A DNA stretch of 7,301 bases from an uncultured Eubacterium sp. (GTDB taxonomy: Bacteria > Bacillota > Clostridia > Oscillospirales > Acutalibacteraceae). Position numbers and translations under genes: made by a program. The stretch lies in contig CAKSWS010000054.1 of assembly GCA_934512155.1 (NCBI GenBank), forward strand, positions 1 to 7,301, in the 5' to 3' direction. Position 1 is the stretch's first letter; every line of letters begins with the position of its first letter. Below are positions 4,203 through 7,301 of this stretch, piece after piece. The notes beneath the pieces are model-generated. The model was given only the letters and a program-made list of their open reading frames with translations, made no database searches and was not told the origin of the DNA.

Positions 4203-5978
4203 ATGGCAAAACAGAATATCCAACGTGATAAGGTCGCTGACGGAAAACGGAATTCCAAAAAGCGCTACTATACTTATCGCAAGGTAAATAAAAGGCAAAC
4301 TTTAAAAGCACCACGGGAAGTTGAGTCTGTTAAAGTTTCATTTTTAGGCGGTATGAATGAAATCGGAAAAAATATGACCGTTTATGAGTATAAAAATGAT
4401 ATGTTTATTGTTGATTGCGGTCTTGCTTTTCCGGGTGCAGAATTACCCGGTGTAGATTTGGTTATACCGGATTTTACTTATATTGAGGATAATATCAGTA
4501 AAATCAGAGGTTTAATAGTAACTCATGGTCACGAGGACCATATAGGCGGTATTGCGTACCTTTTGAAAAAATACAATATTCCGATTTATGCAACTAAGCT
4601 TACCATTGGATTAATTAAAGGCAAATTGCAAGAACATAATTTACTTTCAGGAGCAAAACTTGTTGAAGTAAATCCCAGAGATAATATTACATTAGGTTCT
4701 TTTAATATTGAGCTTATTCACGTTAATCATTCAATTCCTGATGCTGTTGGTTTGGCAATAAGATGCCCTGCCGGTGTTATTATTCACACAGGGGACTTTA
4801 AGATTGATACAACCCCTGTTGACGGTGATATGATTGATTTAAACAGATTTGCAGACTATGGTAAAAAAGGTGTACTTGCTCTGTTTCAGGATTCTACAAA
4901 CGCTGAACGTCCGGGATACACCATGAGTGAACGAACAGTTGGCGAATCATTTGAAAATTTATTCAGAAAGGCCGGCAAAAGAAGAATTGTTGTTGCCACG
5001 TTTGCTTCAAATATTCACAGGGTTCAGCAAATTATTGATGTTGCAAAACAGTTAAAAAGAAAAGTTGCCGTTCTTGGCAGAAGCCTTGAAAATCTTGTTC
5101 AGGTTGGAGAAGAATTAGGTTATTTGAATGTTCCTAAAAATTTGTTGATAAAGATTGAAGAAATCAATAGTTATCCGGATGACAAGCTTGTTATTATAAC
5201 AACAGGTTCTCAAGGTGAACCAATGAGTGCATTAACAAAAATGGCTTTCGGTGAGCACAGAAAAGTAAGTGTTACACCAAATGATTATGTAATTATTTCG
5301 GCTACTCCTATTCCGGGTAATGAAAAGATGGTTGGAAATGTTGTTAATGAGCTTATGAAGCGTGGAATTGAAGTTATTTATGAAAAAATGTACGAAGTTC
5401 ATGTTTCAGGTCACGCTTGTCAAGAAGAATTAAAATTAATGATGGGAATCGTTAAGCCTAAATATTTTATTCCTGTTCACGGTGAGCAGAAGCATTTGCA
5501 AAAACACGCAATGCTTGCTGAAGCTATGGGAATTAGGAAGAAAGACATTTATATTGGAAGTATAGGTAAAAGTATTGAAATAAGTGAAAATGGTATTAAA
5601 GAGCTTGCAGATGTTCCAAGCGGCGAAGTTTATGTTGACGGTTTGGGCGTAGGTGATGTCGGAAATATCGTTCTTAACGACAGAAAAAGATTGTCTGAAG
5701 ATGGCTTAATTATAGTTGTTGCAACAATAGATACTGCTTCAGGTGCTGTTATCAGCGGTCCGGACATCGTAAGTCGTGGTTTTGTATATGTTCGTGAAAG
5801 CGAAGAATTGATGAATTCTGCCCGTGATTTGGCATGTCATGTTATTGACGAAACGTATGACAGCAGATATCATGATTGGAATTCCGTTAAAACAAAATTA
5901 CGTGATGAATTATCGCATTTAATGTATGAAAAAACAAAACGTACTCCAATGGTTCTTCCGATTTTAATGGAAATTTAA
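4203..5978 (+). CDS. rnj: Ribonuclease J
   Basis: RNase J is a metallo-beta-lactamase/beta-CASP nuclease with 5'-to-3' exonuclease and endonuclease activity in mRNA decay and rRNA maturation; it is cytoplasmic. The protein has 591 residues, against 555 for B. subtilis RNase J1. Residues 1-42 are a basic extension (14 K/R in the first 40) absent from J1. The family begins at VKVSFLGGMNEIGKN (43-57). The zinc motif HGHEDH is at 108-113 and HTGDF with the bridging D198 at 195-199. The beta-CASP part includes QDSTNAERPG (229-238), TFASNIHR (266-273) and TGSQGEP (334-340). HVSGHA (400-405) and PVHGE (424-428) complete the active site, followed by a C-terminal domain to 591. There is one copy in the window, so J1 versus J2 is not assigned. 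It leads the likely operon with rplI (22-bp gap) and has its own promoter. Confidence 0.96.
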   Translation: MAKQNIQRDKVADGKRNSKKRYYTYRKVNKRQTLKAPREVESVKVSFLGGMNEIGKNMTVYEYKNDMFIVDCGLAFPGAELPGVDLVIPDFTYIEDNISKIRGLIVTHGHEDHIGGIAYLLKKYNIPIYATKLTIGLIKGKLQEHNLLSGAKLVEVNPRDNITLGSFNIELIHVNHSIPDAVGLAIRCPAGVIIHTGDFKIDTTPVDGDMIDLNRFADYGKKGVLALFQDSTNAERPGYTMSERTVGESFENLFRKAGKRRIVVATFASNIHRVQQIIDVAKQLKRKVAVLGRSLENLVQVGEELGYLNVPKNLLIKIEEINSYPDDKLVIITTGSQGEPMSALTKMAFGEHRKVSVTPNDYVIISATPIPGNEKMVGNVVNELMKRGIEVIYEKMYEVHVSGHACQEELKLMMGIVKPKYFIPVHGEQKHLQKHAMLAEAMGIRKKDIYIGSIGKSIEISENGIKELADVPSGEVYVDGLGVGDVGNIVLNDRKRLSEDGLIIVVATIDTASGAVISGPDIVSRGFVYVRESEELMNSARDLACHVIDETYDSRYHDWNSVKTKLRDELSHLMYEKTKRTPMVLPILMEI

Positions 5979-5987
5979 CTTTAACTG

Positions 5988-5994
5988 AAAGGTG
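5988..5994 (+). promoter_or_regulatory. Ribosome binding site deciding the rplI start
   Basis: AAAGGTG lies 6 nt before ATG 6001. The in-frame GTG at 5992 is part of this site, so it is not the start. Confidence 0.8.
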
Positions 5995-6000
5995 ATAAAT

Positions 6001-6444
6001 ATGAAAGTTATTTTAAAACAAGATGTTAAAGCTCTCGGTAAAAAAGGTGAGCTTGTTAATGCGTCTGACGGATACGCAAGAAATTTCCTTATTCCGAAAG
6101 GATTGGCAACTGAAGCTAATTCTTCGGCAATGAATGATTTTAATAACAAAGAATCAGCAAAAAAATTTCATAAAGCAGAAGAAATAAAAGAAGCAAAAGA
6201 AGATGCTGCAAAAATCGAGGGTAAAACATTTAAACTCTCTGCAAAAGCAGGTGCAAACGGAAAGTTATTCGGATCTGTAACTTCTAAAGATATTTCCGAG
6301 CAAATAAAAAAGGATTTAAATTTAGATATTGATAAAAGAAAAATCAATATTAAAGATATTAAGCAGTTTGGTACTTATGAAGCAGAGGTTAAAATTTATC
6401 AAGGTATAAGTGCTAAAATTTTTGTTCAGGTCAATGAAGCATAA
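6001..6444 (+). CDS. rplI: 50S ribosomal protein bL9
   Basis: The protein has 147 residues, the usual bL9 length (B. subtilis 149). The N-terminal rRNA-binding domain starts [16 protein letters not shown] and contains the family signature [13 protein letters not shown] (24-36). A long charged connecting helix follows (about 41-75, rich in K, E and A), then the C-terminal domain with [15 protein letters not shown] (88-102). bL9 binds 23S rRNA near the L1 stalk base and helps keep reading frame. It lies between rnj (22-bp gap) and dnaB (26-bp gap). The rplI-dnaB order is conserved in many Bacillota. Confidence 0.97.
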   Translation: MKVILKQDVKALGKKGELVNASDGYARNFLIPKGLATEANSSAMNDFNNKESAKKFHKAEEIKEAKEDAAKIEGKTFKLSAKAGANGKLFGSVTSKDISEQIKKDLNLDIDKRKINIKDIKQFGTYEAEVKIYQGISAKIFVQVNEA

Positions 6445-6470
6445 CTTTTTTTAGATAGACGGTGATTATT

Positions 6471-7301
6471 ATGGCAGATGTAAACAGTTCAAATTCAATA
6501 ACTCTTCCTTACAGTTTAGAAGCTGAACAGGCTGTTTTAGGCAGTGTTCTTATTGACCCTGATTGCATGGAAGATGTTGTAAATATTATTAAACAAGAGT
6601 ATTTTTATCTGCCTCAGCATCGTGTTATTTTTTCTTCAATGATGACTATGTATTCCGGCTCTAAAGCTAAAATCGACCCGGTAGTAATTGCAGATGTTCT
6701 TGCAAAGGAGGGTCAATATGATGTTTCCGGAGGCAGAGAATATCTTGTTGCTTTAAGAGACAGTGTTCCGTCAACGGCAAATGTTGAAACCTACGCTAAA
6801 ATCGTTGAAGAACAATATTTTTTACGTTCACTAATTGTTACTTCCCAGGAAATTATTGAGTCTGCATCCGGCGGCGGTGTAGATGCAAGTTTACTTCTTG
6901 ATTCTGCCGAACAAAAAATTTATGATATTCGACAGGGCAGAGATGTAAGCGGTCCCAAAAAAGTTTCCGACGTTATTATAAACGGCGTGTATGACAGACT
7001 TTATAAATTAACCGGAGAAGATAAAGAACAGTTTAAAGCAATTCCGTCAGGTTTCGGAATGCTTGATAAATACATAACCGGTTTAAATAAATCAGACTTT
7101 ATTTTAATCGGTGCCCGCCCTGCAATGGGTAAAACTTCTTTTGCGTTAAACCTTGCTCAAAATGTAACAATGATGGCTAAAAAGAAATGCATCTTCTTTA
7201 GTCTTGAAATGACTAAAGAGCAACTTGCAGAAAGATTGCTTGCCGCAAGAGCAGGTGTCCCGAGCCAAAAACTTAGAACAGGCGAGCTTTCTGATGATGA
7301 G
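6471..7301 (+). CDS. dnaB: Replicative DNA helicase DnaB (3' end beyond window)
   Basis: The hexameric helicase unwinds DNA at the replication fork and contacts primase. The first 277 residues are present, in frame to the last base; the usual length is about 440-450. The N-terminal domain begins with LPYSLEAEQAVLGSVLIDP (12-30), the classic DnaB opening, and runs to about 115 (ANVETYAKIVEEQY). A linker region follows. The RecA-like ATPase domain starts near FKAIPSGFGMLDKYITGL (188-205). Walker A is GARPAMGKTS (214-223) and the H1a strand FFSLEM (242-247) carries the catalytic glutamate E246. Walker B and the DNA-binding loops lie outside the window. The start has GGTG 6 nt upstream. The B. 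subtilis counterpart is called dnaC. No interruption or intein is seen in the part present. Confidence 0.97.
   Translation, partial: MADVNSSNSITLPYSLEAEQAVLGSVLIDPDCMEDVVNIIKQEYFYLPQHRVIFSSMMTMYSGSKAKIDPVVIADVLAKEGQYDVSGGREYLVALRDSVPSTANVETYAKIVEEQYFLRSLIVTSQEIIESASGGGVDASLLLDSAEQKIYDIRQGRDVSGPKKVSDVIINGVYDRLYKLTGEDKEQFKAIPSGFGMLDKYITGLNKSDFILIGARPAMGKTSFALNLAQNVTMMAKKKCIFFSLEMTKEQLAERLLAARAGVPSQKLRTGELSDDE

Noticed and set aside
6445..6453. T7 run after the rplI stop as a terminator
   Set aside because: Only a 4-bp TTCA/TGAA stem lies upstream, too weak for termination; dnaB follows within 26 bp and is probably co-transcribed.

Overview
The window looks like a chromosomal segment of an AT-rich Bacillota, most likely class Clostridia. 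G+C is roughly one third by eye. Promoters are of the -35/-10 housekeeping type, ribosome binding sites are GGAG or GGTGAT, there is one TTG start, and the protein families are typical of anaerobic Clostridia (FliB-type cysteine-cluster protein, ROK kinase, NAT_N/GNAT_C-type acyltransferase, RNase J, then rplI-dnaB). I cannot assign a genus. Nothing looks like phage, insertion sequence, CRISPR or conjugative DNA, and no run over about 160 bases lacks a gene.

Layout. Positions 1-56 are the 3' part of a tRNA, probably tRNA-Leu(GAG), followed by its terminator. A FliB-family cysteine-cluster protein (123-1091, +) faces a ROK-family sugar kinase (1108-1989, -), and both end at one palindromic bidirectional terminator. 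The kinase is divergent from a two-gene unit: a single-pass membrane protein with an extracellular domain that resembles ExbD (2122-2754, +), then a predicted acyltransferase (2759-3616, +). The acyltransferase gene runs tail-to-tail into rnhA (RNase HI, 3609-4046, -), and their coding ends overlap by 8 bp. rnhA is in turn divergent from rnj-rplI-dnaB (RNase J, ribosomal protein bL9, replicative helicase; 4203 to beyond the window end), which are closely spaced and form a likely operon.

How the genes fit together. The right half is core information processing: RNA decay (RNase J), RNA-DNA hybrid removal (RNase HI), translation (bL9) and replication (DnaB). rplI-dnaB is a conserved pair. The left half is a set of accessory genes with no obvious shared pathway.

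What stands out. I see no previously undescribed multi-gene system. The best signal is regulatory architecture at the acyltransferase/rnhA junction. Because the stop codons overlap, each gene's best terminator-like hairpin lies inside the other gene's coding sequence. Each hairpin pairs better on the strand where it would act (G-U on the useful strand, A-C on the other) and carries its U-tract on that strand only. This predicts about 290 nt of complementary mRNA ends. A second signal is an 18-bp palindrome that holds the -35 boxes of both divergent promoters between the ROK kinase and the membrane protein.
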